The notes: a model not told the origin generated them from the letters alone. Positions 53,548-63,593 are shown, counted from the stretch's first letter. The stretch is DNA of 64,000 nucleotides from 2-02-FULL-47-50 sp964479045 (GCA_964479045.1 CAYZJI010000008.1:26862-90861); one strand, 5' to 3'. Made by a program: numbers and translations.

Positions 53548-55308
53548 GTGTTGAAGAAACAGGGAACTATTCATGTGTTGTCTGCGGTTGTTTTGACAAT
53601 GGTCGGTACGGTGCATGCCGTTGATTTCAGACATGGTGATCTTCATGGCAGTTTTGATACCACACTCAGTTATGGTCAGACACACCGACTGCAGTCCCGG
53701 GCTGCGGAGTTGGTCGGCATAGCCAATGGCGGTAGTGCCTTTTCTGTGAATGGGGATGACGGCAACCTCAATTATGATACCGGCCTTGTCAGCAGCACAC
53801 TGAAATTTACTTCTGATCTTGAGCTGCATTACAAAAATTCCGGTGCTTTTTTTCGGGGCACAGGTTTTCATGATTTTGCCAGCAATGATTCCAGTGATAC
53901 GGAACGTATTCCTTTCACCGATGATGCTATTGAACTGACCGGGCAGGATGTCAAACTTCTTGATGCCTACCTCTGGTCAAATTTTGAGTTGGGCTCCATG
54001 CCTTTCAGTCTGCGTGCCGGGGAGCAGGTCCTGAGCTGGGGTGAGAGTACCTTCATACAAAACGGCATCAATACCATCAATCCGGTCGATGTCAGCCGTT
54101 TACGGGTGCCCGGATCAGAATTGCGCGAAGCACTGTTGCCTGTGGGCATCGTGTCAGGTTCCGTCGGATTGACAGACAGCCTCAATCTTGAAGCGTATTA
54201 CCAGTATGACTATGAACGGGTGCTGATTGATCCGCCCGGGTCTTATTTCAGTACCAATGACTTCGTCGGGAACGGCGGCAATTTTCTGGTGGCTGCCGGG
54301 GCCGGATTGATCCCGGATTACCTGCCACTGGGCCCGGGGGGCACGTTTATACCGGCAACCGTCTTTGCTCCAGGCGCTACCGCAACACGCGCACCCGATG
54401 ATCGCCCGGAAGAAGGCGGCCAGTATGGTGTGGCCATGAGGCTCTATTCGGCGACATTAAACGATACTGAATTCGGTTTTTATCACATTAAATATCACAG
54501 CCGTTTGCCCATTATTAATGGGGTAGTATCACCGGCCGGGATCGGTCTGGCAGGGGCGCAATATCAAATCAGTTTTCCGGAAGACATCAAGTTGTACGGG
54601 TTCAGTTTCAACACCCAACTCGGTACGACCGGCTGGGTCGTACAGGGTGAATATTCTTTTCGTGAAGATGTGCCGTTACAGATTGATGATGTCGAGATAC
54701 TGGCGGCCACGATCAACGCCGGTATTCCCAGTCAGGTGCCGGGTGCAGGGTTCCTTGCGTTTGCACCGGGAAAAGTGGTTCCCGGCTTCATCCGGCGTAA
54801 TGTCAGTCAGGTACAAATGACGGCTTCAAGGGTGTTCGGACCGATGCTCGCAGCAGATCAGTTTATTTTTGTAAGCGAGTTTGCCGTATCAAGAATACAT
54901 AACATGCCGGATAAAAGTATCCTGTTGCTGGAAGGTCCCGGTACCAATCTCACCGGCAATCCTGCAAATCAGGCCTTGCTTGGCCATCCATTTGTCGAGG
55001 ATCGGGACAGCTATGCTGATGCAACCTCATGGGGTTATCGCATGGTAGGTCGTCTTGATTACAACAATGTCTTCAATTCATTCAACCTGCAGCCGCGGGT
55101 GGAATGGCGGCATGATGTGTCCGGTAACAGCCCAGGTCCCGGTGGGAATTTCATAGAAGGTAACAAGGCCGTCACGCTCGGAATCGGAGCCAGCTATCAG
55201 AATGCATGGCAGGCTGATCTCAGTTACACCGGTTTCTTTGGTGCAGGATCACAGAACCTGATCCATGATCGTGATTTCCTGGCCTTCAGTGTGGGGTATT
55301 CTTTCTAG
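53548..55308 (+). CDS. DUF1302 outer-membrane protein
   Basis: A 586-residue predicted outer-membrane beta-barrel. The signal peptide (cleavage after VHA, about residue 24) is followed by alternating amphipathic strands, ending with AFSVGYSF, a C-terminal aromatic as in barrels. FELGSMPFSLRAGEQVLSWGESTFIQNGINTINPVD is typical of DUF1302. It starts at GTG with AGGAGG five bases upstream. It heads an operon with DUF1329, YCF48-like and MMPL genes, a conserved set thought to export hydrophobic compounds; the substrate is unknown. Confidence 0.92.
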   Translation: MLKKQGTIHVLSAVVLTMVGTVHAVDFRHGDLHGSFDTTLSYGQTHRLQSRAAELVGIANGGSAFSVNGDDGNLNYDTGLVSSTLKFTSDLELHYKNSGAFFRGTGFHDFASNDSSDTERIPFTDDAIELTGQDVKLLDAYLWSNFELGSMPFSLRAGEQVLSWGESTFIQNGINTINPVDVSRLRVPGSELREALLPVGIVSGSVGLTDSLNLEAYYQYDYERVLIDPPGSYFSTNDFVGNGGNFLVAAGAGLIPDYLPLGPGGTFIPATVFAPGATATRAPDDRPEEGGQYGVAMRLYSATLNDTEFGFYHIKYHSRLPIINGVVSPAGIGLAGAQYQISFPEDIKLYGFSFNTQLGTTGWVVQGEYSFREDVPLQIDDVEILAATINAGIPSQVPGAGFLAFAPGKVVPGFIRRNVSQVQMTASRVFGPMLAADQFIFVSEFAVSRIHNMPDKSILLLEGPGTNLTGNPANQALLGHPFVEDRDSYADATSWGYRMVGRLDYNNVFNSFNLQPRVEWRHDVSGNSPGPGGNFIEGNKAVTLGIGASYQNAWQADLSYTGFFGAGSQNLIHDRDFLAFSVGYSF

Positions 55309-55318
55309 GGAGCCATGG

Positions 55319-56680
55319 ATGAAAACAAAAAACCATTATTTACTTTTGATTTGTGTGTTGATATTTGTCTCTGCGTATGTGAAGGCTGAAATCTCCACAG
55401 ATCAGGTTGCACGTCTGGGTGCAGACCTGACGCCACTGGGAGGCGAGAAAGCCGGGAATGCCGACGGGACTATTCCGCCATGGGATGGCGGTCTAACACA
55501 ACCACCGTCCGGTTATCAAAATGGTCAACACTATATCGATCCCTACGCCGGTGATGCGGTGCAATTAGTGATAACTGCAGGGAATATGGATCAGTATGCG
55601 GAAAAATTGACTGAAGGGCATAAAGCATTGCTGAAAACCTACGCGGACAGCTACAAGATGAAAATCTATCCCACACGCCGCAGTGCCGCGGCTCCACAGC
55701 GTATTTATGATGCGACCAAAGCCAGTGCCACCACGGCCCGGTTGACCTCTGATGGTAATGGTGTCGAGGGGGCCGTCAACGGTATTCCTTTCCCTATCCC
55801 TGCCAACGGGCTGGAAGTGATCTGGAATCATTTTTTGCGCTGGCGTGCTGAGCATATTGAGCGTCAGATTGTCCAGGCGGCGCCTTCAAGCGGTGGAGAC
55901 TATACGGAAGTCCGGTTCAACGATCAGATCAGTATTCTTTACAGTCTGGAGAACATGACTGAAGAGAAAATGAATAACGTGATTCTGTATTTCAAACAGG
56001 AAGTTACAACACCGGCACGTCTGGCTGGTGGTATTCTGCTGGTGCATGAAACACTCAACCAGAATGCCGAGAACCGCAGTGCCTGGCTATACAATCCGGG
56101 ACAGCGCCGCGTGCGGCGGGCCCCGAATGTGGCTTTCGATAATCCAGGCACGGCATCAGACGGCATGCGTACCAACGATCAGTTGGACATGTATAACGGC
56201 AGCCCGGAGCGCTATGACTGGAAGTTGATCGGCAAAAAAGAAATATATGTTCCCTATAATAATTACAAATTGCAGGACCCTGCACTGAAACACAGCGACA
56301 TCCTGAAACCGCTGCATATCAATCAGGACTATCCACGCTATGAGCTGCACCGGGTGTGGGTGGTGGAAGCCACATTGAAACCGGGTGCAAGGCACATCTA
56401 CAAGCGCCGGACTTTCTATGTCGATGAAGATTCATGGCAGATACTGGCTGTCGACCAGTATGACAACCGCAATCAGTTATGGCGGGTGTCCGAGGGATTT
56501 GCCATGAACTATTATGATGTGCCGAATTTGTGGACTTCACTGGAAGTTCATACAGATTTGCAGGCGGGTCGTTATCTTGCCGTTGGTCTGGTGAATGAAG
56601 GCAAACCGTATAATTTCAGTGTTAACTATACGGGGGCTGATTTCACACCATCCGCACTGCGACGTGAGGGTGTGCGCTGA
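55319..56680 (+). CDS. DUF1329 outer-membrane-associated protein
   Basis: A 453-residue periplasmic or outer-membrane protein of the DUF1329 family, LolA/LolB-like in fold by family knowledge. The start is set at MKTKNHYLLL, with GGGAG six bases upstream and a clear signal peptide. Motifs include LTPLGGEKAGNADGTIPPWDGGL, AWLYNPGQRRVRRAPNVAFDNP and YDWKLIGKKEIYVPYNNY. It begins 10 bases after the DUF1302 gene. It is expected to bind a lipid-like ligand and pass it to the barrel. Confidence 0.92.
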   Translation: MKTKNHYLLLICVLIFVSAYVKAEISTDQVARLGADLTPLGGEKAGNADGTIPPWDGGLTQPPSGYQNGQHYIDPYAGDAVQLVITAGNMDQYAEKLTEGHKALLKTYADSYKMKIYPTRRSAAAPQRIYDATKASATTARLTSDGNGVEGAVNGIPFPIPANGLEVIWNHFLRWRAEHIERQIVQAAPSSGGDYTEVRFNDQISILYSLENMTEEKMNNVILYFKQEVTTPARLAGGILLVHETLNQNAENRSAWLYNPGQRRVRRAPNVAFDNPGTASDGMRTNDQLDMYNGSPERYDWKLIGKKEIYVPYNNYKLQDPALKHSDILKPLHINQDYPRYELHRVWVVEATLKPGARHIYKRRTFYVDEDSWQILAVDQYDNRNQLWRVSEGFAMNYYDVPNLWTSLEVHTDLQAGRYLAVGLVNEGKPYNFSVNYTGADFTPSALRREGVR

Positions 56681-56704
56681 ACGGTTTTTCTTATGTTAGA
56701 GCAT

Positions 56705-56732
56705 ACGCCCGGCGGGATGACCAGCCGGGCGT
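56705..56732 (+). terminator. Terminator-like hairpin inside the export operon
   Basis: ACGCCCGGC, loop GGGATGACCA, GCCGGGCGT followed by TTTAGTTT. It would reduce transcription into the YCF48 and MMPL genes, giving more of the outer-membrane components. Confidence 0.6.
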
Positions 56733-56773
56733 TTTAGTTTCTGCAAGCAGGAAGATTCCAACAGAAGAGTGAT

Positions 56774-57751
56774 ATGAAGCTGATTTCGAGTATACCTGTA
56801 GTATTTTTTATATTGATTGGTCAGCTTGCTGCTGAAGAAATCAGCCGGCAGTTTGAAAAGGTACTCATACTTGATTTTGCCAAAACCGGTGATCACATCA
56901 TTGCTGTCGGTGAACGCGGACATGTGCTGCGTGGAGTTCAACATCCTTCATGGGAGAAAATTCAGGCACCGGGTTCAGCCACATTAACAGCAGTCTGGTT
57001 CAGTGATGCACAGCAGGGCTGGGCAGTGGGGCATGATGCCACCATCATCAAAACCACAGATGGCGGGCGGAACTGGCGGGTTGTATATCAGAACGCGGAA
57101 GCCGGAGGTCCTTTGCTGGATGTCTGGTTCAAGGATCCCTTGCAGGGCATTGCCATTGGTGCTTATGGCCAGTATCTCACAACCCATGATGGCGGAGAGA
57201 CCTGGAGGCAGGAACAGTTCGGCGATCTATTGAATGCCGTTGATGAAGCACAGAAGAAAAACAAGGATGAACTGGTTGCTGTTACAGATTTGCATCTCAA
57301 CGCCATTGCACAGGCAGTCACCGGCCAACTCTATATCGTGGCGGAATCCGGGCACATCTATCGCTCAGACGATGACGGACAGACATGGAACCAGCTTCCA
57401 TCTCCCTATGCAGGTTCCCTGTTCGGGATATTACCGCTGGACAGGGAGCAATTACTGGTATTCGGATTACGCGGCCATCTGTTCCGTAGCGATGATGCCG
57501 GTCTCACTTGGAAAGAGATGACAACCTCTACCTACGAATTATTGATGAGTGCCGAACGGCTTGATCAAAATGAGATCATGGTTGCAGGAATGGGCGGAAC
57601 TCTACTGATCAGCCGCGATGGCGGCCTTACCTTCAGTCTGCATACTCTCTCATCACGCCGCGGGCTTGCAGCGATCATTCAGGACAATAACGGGCATGTA
57701 CTCATCGGTGGCGAACATGGCGTGGCCATACTGCAAACAGACGATCCATGA
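56774..57751 (+). CDS. Exported YCF48/BNR-repeat beta-propeller protein
   Basis: A 325-residue protein with a signal peptide (about 1-20, ending LAAEE) and at least five Asp-box/BNR repeats (TTDGGRNW, THDGGETW, SDDDGQTW, SDDAGLTW, SRDGGLTF), forming a periplasmic beta-propeller related to the photosystem assembly factor YCF48/HCF136. Here it probably acts as an assembly or scaffold factor for the exporter. It is followed by the MMPL gene after one base. Confidence 0.9.
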   Translation: MKLISSIPVVFFILIGQLAAEEISRQFEKVLILDFAKTGDHIIAVGERGHVLRGVQHPSWEKIQAPGSATLTAVWFSDAQQGWAVGHDATIIKTTDGGRNWRVVYQNAEAGGPLLDVWFKDPLQGIAIGAYGQYLTTHDGGETWRQEQFGDLLNAVDEAQKKNKDELVAVTDLHLNAIAQAVTGQLYIVAESGHIYRSDDDGQTWNQLPSPYAGSLFGILPLDREQLLVFGLRGHLFRSDDAGLTWKEMTTSTYELLMSAERLDQNEIMVAGMGGTLLISRDGGLTFSLHTLSSRRGLAAIIQDNNGHVLIGGEHGVAILQTDDP

Positions 57752-57752
57752 C

Positions 57753-60089
57753 ATGACCAGTGCCTGGTTCATACACAGAACAGAACATCTGCTTTTTGCC
57801 TGCCGCAAAAGTATCATTCTGCTGTTCGTTATTCTGACACTGTTGTTGCTCCATGCTTCACTGCAATTGCGTGTCGACGCAGCATTCACCAAGATGCTGC
57901 CGTTGCAGCATGAATATATGCAGACCTTCCTCAAGTACCGCGATGAATTCGGTGGTGCGGATCGCATTGTGGTTGCCGTGATTGCCAGAGACGGCAACAT
58001 GTTTAAGCCGGAATTTTTTGAAATGCTGCGACAGATCACCGACGAAGTATTTTTTATACACGGAGTGGACCGCGCCCAGGTTCAATCATTATTCACGCCG
58101 AATGTCCGGTACACCGAAGTTGTAGAAGATGGTATTACCGGCGGGAACGTAATTCCCGATGATTTTGATTATTCCGCAGGACAATTGGCGCGCGTGCGCG
58201 AGAACATTCTGAAAGCAGGTATCACGGGGCGCCTGGTGGCAAATGATTTTTCCGGTGCCATTGTCAGTGCGCAATTGCTGGACATTGATCCGGCCACCGG
58301 CAAACCGCTGGATTATATCGCAGTAGCCAGACAGCTGGAGGAGAATATACGGCACAAATACCAGCGTAGTGATGTGCCGGATGGGATCAATATCCACATC
58401 ATCGGTTTTGCCAAGGTCATTGGGGACATCACAGAAGGCGCGGTCGGGGTGGCTCTCTTTTTTGTACTGGCATTCGTGATTATTTTTATTCTGGTGGCGG
58501 TATACGCCCAGTCCATCAAGGTCGCATCTATCCCGGTGTTTTGTTCCATGGCTGCAGTAATCTGGCAACTCGGGGTGCAATCACTTCTCGGTTTTGGCAT
58601 GGATCCCCTTTCTATACTGGTGCCATTTCTGGTGTTTGCTATCGGAGTCAGCCATGGTGTGCAAATGATCAGTGTGATGCGTGTGGCGGTGTATCAGGGT
58701 ATGACGGAAGAGGAAATGGCACGCGAAGGTTTCCGGCGTTTGCTGGTTCCCGGGTTGATTGCATTGATCAGTGATGCAGCCGGTTTTATTACGATACTGT
58801 ATATCAAAATCGATATCATCCGTGAAATGGCGATCAACGCCAGTATTGGCGTGGCGGTAATAATTCTGACCAACCTGTTTTTGCTGCCATTGCTGGCGTC
58901 ATATCTCAAGCTGGATCGTGATTACCAGTTTCGCTTGAATCAGCGCGCACACAAAATGTTGCCGCTATGGAGCAAACTCGCGCAGGTTACGCGGCGTTCC
59001 CATGCAATGGTGATCATTATTGTCTCCGGATTACTGTTCGCTGCCGGGTACTGGAAAGGGATGGAGATCAGTATTGGCGATCAGCAGCGTGGCGTCCCGG
59101 AATTACGCGCGGACTCACGATATAATCATGATGCGACTGAAATCGCCCGGCGTTTCTCCATCGGGGTGGATGTCCTTGCTGTAATGGCAGAGACTGTGCC
59201 GGAAGGATGTATTGATTACAGTGTGATGGATATGATTGATCGTTTTGAATGGTATATGATCAATACGCAAGGTGTGCAATCAGTGATCGCTTTGCCGGGC
59301 CTTGTCAAGCTGATCCATGCTGGTTGGAACGAAGGTAATCCGAAATGGCGCGCCCTGCCACGTAAACCGGAAGTTCTCACACAATCAGTGGCCCATGTCC
59401 CCACCTCGTCCGGATTGTTGAACAGCGATTGCACTGTCATGCCAATCCAGATCTATACTGTAGATCATCAGGCCGGGACCATCGATCATGTTATTGATGA
59501 AGTACAGGCATTTATAAAAGCCAATCCATCTTCCAATGTGGAATTCAGGCTGGCCAGCGGCAACATTGGAGTGATGGCTGCAACGAATCAGGTTGTTGCG
59601 GATGCGCAATTTCCGATTCTGATACTGGTTTATGCCGCGATTGCTGTCCTGTGTTTTATGACCTTTCGTTCCATTACCGCCACATGTTGCATCATGATCC
59701 CGCTGGCACTGGTGTCTTTGCTGACCTATGCACTGATGAGTGTCCTGGACATTGGTCTTAAGGTGAATACTTTGCCGGTGGTGGCACTGGGCGCAGGCAT
59801 CGGTGTAGATTACGGGATTTATATTTACAATCGTCTGGCTTATTTTATCTCCGAGGGATTGCCGCTGGCCTTCGCCTATGAAATGACGCTGGCTACTTCA
59901 GGCATCGCTGTACTGTTTACGGCCATCACCCTCACTGCGGGAGTCATGACCTGGATATTTTCACCACTCAAGTTCCAGGCGGACATGGGAATCCTGTTGA
60001 TGTTTATGTTCATCGTAAATATGCTGGGAGCGTTATTGCTGTTGCCGGCACTTGCCAGTGTGATGTTGCCCAACAAGAAGAAAATCTGA
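57753..60089 (+). CDS. RND/MMPL family transporter
   Basis: A 778-residue inner-membrane transporter with 12 predicted helices in two MMPL/SSD halves: one helix (about 20-40), a periplasmic loop, then helices from about 225 onward (VALFFVLAFVIIFILVAVYAQ; IGVSHGVQMISVMRVAVYQG), repeated in the C-terminal half (VVALGAGIGVDYGIYIYNRLAY). It belongs to the exporters found with DUF1302/DUF1329, not to HpnN-type hopanoid exporters as far as motifs show. Start ATG 57753, one base after the YCF48 stop; the open frame extends further upstream without support. Confidence 0.92.
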   Translation: MTSAWFIHRTEHLLFACRKSIILLFVILTLLLLHASLQLRVDAAFTKMLPLQHEYMQTFLKYRDEFGGADRIVVAVIARDGNMFKPEFFEMLRQITDEVFFIHGVDRAQVQSLFTPNVRYTEVVEDGITGGNVIPDDFDYSAGQLARVRENILKAGITGRLVANDFSGAIVSAQLLDIDPATGKPLDYIAVARQLEENIRHKYQRSDVPDGINIHIIGFAKVIGDITEGAVGVALFFVLAFVIIFILVAVYAQSIKVASIPVFCSMAAVIWQLGVQSLLGFGMDPLSILVPFLVFAIGVSHGVQMISVMRVAVYQGMTEEEMAREGFRRLLVPGLIALISDAAGFITILYIKIDIIREMAINASIGVAVIILTNLFLLPLLASYLKLDRDYQFRLNQRAHKMLPLWSKLAQVTRRSHAMVIIIVSGLLFAAGYWKGMEISIGDQQRGVPELRADSRYNHDATEIARRFSIGVDVLAVMAETVPEGCIDYSVMDMIDRFEWYMINTQGVQSVIALPGLVKLIHAGWNEGNPKWRALPRKPEVLTQSVAHVPTSSGLLNSDCTVMPIQIYTVDHQAGTIDHVIDEVQAFIKANPSSNVEFRLASGNIGVMAATNQVVADAQFPILILVYAAIAVLCFMTFRSITATCCIMIPLALVSLLTYALMSVLDIGLKVNTLPVVALGAGIGVDYGIYIYNRLAYFISEGLPLAFAYEMTLATSGIAVLFTAITLTAGVMTWIFSPLKFQADMGILLMFMFIVNMLGALLLLPALASVMLPNKKKI

Positions 60090-60095
60090 ATCCTG

Positions 60096-61544
60096 ATGAG
60101 TTCTCCCGTAATAGTCTGGTTCAGGCTGGATTTGCGTCTTGCGGATAATCCGGCCCTGCATGCTGCGATCGAAACCGGTTCACCGGTTATCCCTGTCTAC
60201 ATCTGGTCACCGCATGAGGAGGGTGACTGGGCACCCGCCAGTGCCTGCCGCTACTGGTTGCATCATGCACTGAAGGCGCTGGATGCCGAACTTACCGGAT
60301 GCGGTTCACGGTTGATCCTGCGTCAGGGCCCATGTTTTGAAACACTGACTGATATTGTGAAAACAACCGGCGCCAATCATATTTACTGGAACCGTTGTTA
60401 TGAACCACAGGCCATCAAACGTGACCAGAGGATCAAACTGGCCCTGAAAGTACAAGGGCTGGAAGTCAAAAGTTTCAATGCACATCTCCTGCATGAGCCA
60501 CACACCATCCGGAACAAACAGGGCAGACCCTTCAAGGTGTATACACCATTCTGGAGGCATTATCAGACGCTTGATATATCACCACCCTTAAAAACCCCGA
60601 AAGGATCATTAACAGCCCCGCGACAATGGCCTGTATCAGTAAATATCAATGAATTCGGTTTCATACCGAGGATCAGATGGTATATCACACTGGAAGAAAC
60701 CTGGGACATGAGTACAGCCGGAGCATTGAAACGCTTCAAGGATTTCATGCGCAAACCCGTGCAGTCTTACCCGGATGACCGGAATTTCCCTTTTATGAAT
60801 GGTGTGTCGCGCCTTTCACCCTACCTGCATTTTGGTCAGATCAGCGCCCGGCAGGTCTGGCATCTGGTTCATGAGTCGGAACAAAAGCAGGGGCGCATGA
60901 CTCCTTCCAGTGCGGTACAAGGGTATCTGCGGCAACTCATTTGGCGCGAGTTTGCCTATCATCTGATGTATCATTTCCCGGAGACGCCGGATCAACCTTT
61001 GTATGAAAAATTCCGGCATTTCCCCTGGCAGAAAAACAAAAAGCATTTGCTGATGTGGCAGCGTGGTCAGACCGGGTACCCAATTGTGGATGCCGGCATG
61101 CGTGAACTCTGGTACACCGGCTGGATGCATAACCGGGTGCGTATGATAGCCGGTTCATTTCTGACCAAAGACCTTGTGATTCACTGGCGGGAAGGTGCGC
61201 GCTGGTTCTGGGACACGCTGGTAGATGCTGACCTGGCCAACAATACTCTGGGCTGGCAGTGGGTGGCCGGTTGTGGCGCGGACGCTGCGCCATACTTCCG
61301 GATATTCAATCCGGTAACACAAGGTGAGAAATTTGATCCGGAGGGCAATTATGTGAAGCGCTGGGTGCCGGAGCTGGCAGGTCTCGATGAAAAATACATA
61401 CATAAACCCTGGGAAGCAGATGCAGGCCTGTTGGATAGTGCAGGTATCAAACTGGGTAAAACCTATCCGTACCCGATCGTGGATCATGCTGAAGCACGCA
61501 ACAAGGCACTCGCGTATTATCAGCGGATCAAAAGTATAAACTGA
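60096..61544 (+). CDS. phrB: Deoxyribodipyrimidine photolyase
   Basis: Light-driven repair of cyclobutane pyrimidine dimers. The 482-residue protein has the N-terminal antenna domain (VIVWFRLDLRLADNPAL) and the FAD domain: SRLSPYLHFGQISARQVW, LIWREFAYHLMYHFPE, YPIVDAGMRELWYTGWMHNRVRM and NNTLGWQWVAGCGADAAPYFRIFNP, the class I CPD photolyase signatures. It lies 6 bases after the MMPL gene and could be co-transcribed with it. The antenna chromophore cannot be told from sequence. Confidence 0.96.
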   Translation: MSSPVIVWFRLDLRLADNPALHAAIETGSPVIPVYIWSPHEEGDWAPASACRYWLHHALKALDAELTGCGSRLILRQGPCFETLTDIVKTTGANHIYWNRCYEPQAIKRDQRIKLALKVQGLEVKSFNAHLLHEPHTIRNKQGRPFKVYTPFWRHYQTLDISPPLKTPKGSLTAPRQWPVSVNINEFGFIPRIRWYITLEETWDMSTAGALKRFKDFMRKPVQSYPDDRNFPFMNGVSRLSPYLHFGQISARQVWHLVHESEQKQGRMTPSSAVQGYLRQLIWREFAYHLMYHFPETPDQPLYEKFRHFPWQKNKKHLLMWQRGQTGYPIVDAGMRELWYTGWMHNRVRMIAGSFLTKDLVIHWREGARWFWDTLVDADLANNTLGWQWVAGCGADAAPYFRIFNPVTQGEKFDPEGNYVKRWVPELAGLDEKYIHKPWEADAGLLDSAGIKLGKTYPYPIVDHAEARNKALAYYQRIKSIN

Positions 61545-61552
61545 ATTAACGC

Positions 61553-62449
61553 ATGATGTTTTATCATCCCCGTTACTGGTTAATCTGGCTTGGTCTTGGG
61601 TGCCTGCGACTGATTTCATTCCTGCCATATTGCGTACAGGTGCAGTTGGGCCGTGTTATTGGCAGAAGCGTAATGGTGTTATCAAAAAAACGCAGACGGA
61701 TTGCAGAGACAAATTTACGTTTATGTTTCCCTGACTGGACGGATGAACAGCGTAATAAACTCCTTTGGCAGCATGCTGAATCACTGGGGATCTCCCTGTT
61801 TGAATTCGGGATCAGCTGGTGGTGGTCAAACACACGCTTTGGTCCGCTTGCGCATATTGAAGGTCTTGAGCATTTGCAGGCCGCACTTCAGAAGAAAAAA
61901 GGCGTGATACTGCTGGCCGGACATTTCACCACACTGGAAGTGATTTCACGCGTGCTGAAATTGCATGCGGATTTTCATCCCATGTACCGGAAGAACAACA
62001 ATCCGTTGATTGATCAGATTATTACCTCTGGCCGTGTCCGGCATACGGGGAAAGCCATCCCGCATGATGATCTGCGGTCACTCATACGCAGTTTGCGCGA
62101 GAACATGCCGGTGCTCTATATTCCGGATCAGAATTTCGGGCGCAGGCATTCTATCTTTGTTCCTTTTTTTGGAATTAAGGCGGCGACAGTTCCGGCTACT
62201 TCACGTCTGGCGTCAATGAATAACACTCCTGTTGTACCGATCGTTCAACAACGTCTGCCCGATTGCCGTGGCTATCGTCTGATCATTGAGAAAGCATTGG
62301 AAAATTTTCCAGGCGCGGAACAGGTGCAGGATACAATTCGCATCAATCAATTGTTTGAAAAACAGGTGCGTGATAATCCGGTGGATTATCTCTGGGTGCA
62401 TCGCCGTTTCAAAACCCGGCCTGAGGGCGAGCCACCCCTCTATAATTAA
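61553..62449 (+). CDS. Lipid A biosynthesis acyltransferase, LpxL family
   Basis: A 298-residue inner-membrane protein with an N-terminal helix (about 8-28). The catalytic HxxxxE is in GHFTTLE, and NLRLCFPDWT, MYRKNNNPLID, YIPDQNFG and WVHRRFKTRP are typical of LpxL/LpxM/HtrB enzymes that add a secondary acyl chain to Kdo2-lipid A. The specific chain and position are unknown. ATG 61553 or the next ATG is the start. It is 8 bases after phrB. Confidence 0.92.
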   Translation: MMFYHPRYWLIWLGLGCLRLISFLPYCVQVQLGRVIGRSVMVLSKKRRRIAETNLRLCFPDWTDEQRNKLLWQHAESLGISLFEFGISWWWSNTRFGPLAHIEGLEHLQAALQKKKGVILLAGHFTTLEVISRVLKLHADFHPMYRKNNNPLIDQIITSGRVRHTGKAIPHDDLRSLIRSLRENMPVLYIPDQNFGRRHSIFVPFFGIKAATVPATSRLASMNNTPVVPIVQQRLPDCRGYRLIIEKALENFPGAEQVQDTIRINQLFEKQVRDNPVDYLWVHRRFKTRPEGEPPLYN

Positions 62450-62473
62450 TGTTGCTGTAGGGGTGTGGTTTAT

Positions 62474-62995
62474 CTATCGCCGGTGCGCAATGCCAATCCC
62501 TGCAAAGAACAGCGTTTGCCAGACAGTGAATAATATCAGTACCCAGACATCTCCGGTCGCATCCAGATAATGATCCACGAACTGAAAAATTCCGCCTCCC
62601 AGTGTTCCGGCAAATGTCAGAATGATCAGCAATCTGATAGCTATTGACCGTAATTTCCATGCGATCAACCAGCCAATGGCCGTAATCAATCCACCTAGCG
62701 CACCAGCCGCGACAAATGGAACGGGTTCCCCCAGCGGGTGGCCGATTTCCACCGCCGCACGCCAGCCCAGAATGCTGCCAAGAATCAGCACAATCAATGT
62801 CACGATATCATTGCCGGTTTTCATATGGGTCACATACTTTCCGCACAAGTAGAGAAATATGCCCAACACGACGGCCGGATAATACTGCTGTAGTGCGGGG
62901 ATTTCGGGCAGGAACAATGAACCGGCCCAACATACGGTTGCAGACAGCAGTCCTGTTGCCGGATAAACGTACAGGGAATTACGTTTGGATGCCAT
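62474..62995 (-). CDS. Uncharacterised small membrane protein
   Basis: A 173-residue protein with about five hydrophobic segments (10-30, 40-55, 62-80, 90-112, 118-135 and a last at 147-168). No family recognised. It starts 8 bases after the stop of the exported-protein gene in the same direction, so the two may be co-transcribed. It is convergent with the acyltransferase gene. Confidence 0.75.
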   Translation of the reverse strand: MASKRNSLYVYPATGLLSATVCWAGSLFLPEIPALQQYYPAVVLGIFLYLCGKYVTHMKTGNDIVTLIVLILGSILGWRAAVEIGHPLGEPVPFVAAGALGGLITAIGWLIAWKLRSIAIRLLIILTFAGTLGGGIFQFVDHYLDATGDVWVLILFTVWQTLFFAGIGIAHRR

Positions 62996-63003
62996 GTGTT
63001 TGG

Positions 63004-63582
63004 TTATGGGGCAGATGATGGTTCAAGTATGAAGTGTACCATGGCATCGTAAGGCACCTGATCAGTTTGATCGATCTTCAGCCACGGGATGTTATCTGCG
63101 TGGTCTACCAGCACTTTTTCTACCGAAACCCCGGTAACCCTGTATCCAAAGGTTAAGAATGGCTCCTGTATCGGTTGCAAGATTTCTGGCGAAGAGAGTA
63201 TAGAAACCACAAGCTGGTTCAGGTTTCCTTTCCTGACCTGCGCTGATTCTGCGTCCCATGCAGGATGTTGCAAAGACCGCTCCGCAAGTTGCTGCGCAAG
63301 CCAGGGATATTCGACCAGCCTCCCGATAAATACCGAACGGTATTGAATATCCCTTGAGTCCGGGTCGGACAAGGCCTGATTAATTAATCTGTTAAAAGTC
63401 TCTAGTGAAATATGGCAACTCAGAAAAGCATTCTCATGTGGTCTGAGACGCAAGTTCTTCCATTCAGTATTAATTTCGTATACAGGATTGCAGGCGCTTT
63501 CATCTTCATCTGCATATACAGGTGAATAGATTGAGGTGGAGACAAGCAGGTAACACAGGAAATTAATGAATATATTGATCAT
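63004..63582 (-). CDS. Uncharacterised exported protein
   Basis: A 192-residue protein. The start is set at MINIFINFLCYLLV, which gives a good signal peptide cleaved near YADE; the open frame runs upstream through a structured repeat (63594-63689), but that extension is cysteine-rich and looks non-coding. The mature part is alpha-helical in the middle (LETFNRLINQAL, LAQQLAERSL) and ends in a beta-like stretch. No family recognised and no ribosome site is visible. Confidence 0.7.
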   Translation of the reverse strand: MINIFINFLCYLLVSTSIYSPVYADEDESACNPVYEINTEWKNLRLRPHENAFLSCHISLETFNRLINQALSDPDSRDIQYRSVFIGRLVEYPWLAQQLAERSLQHPAWDAESAQVRKGNLNQLVVSILSSPEILQPIQEPFLTFGYRVTGVSVEKVLVDHADNIPWLKIDQTDQVPYDAMVHFILEPSSAP

Positions 63583-63593
63583 AAGTGTTGGTG

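Noticed and set aside
57753..60089. MMPL transporter as the hopanoid exporter HpnN
   Set aside because: It sits in a DUF1302/DUF1329/YCF48 operon more than 24 kb from the hpn genes, and I see no HpnN-specific feature.
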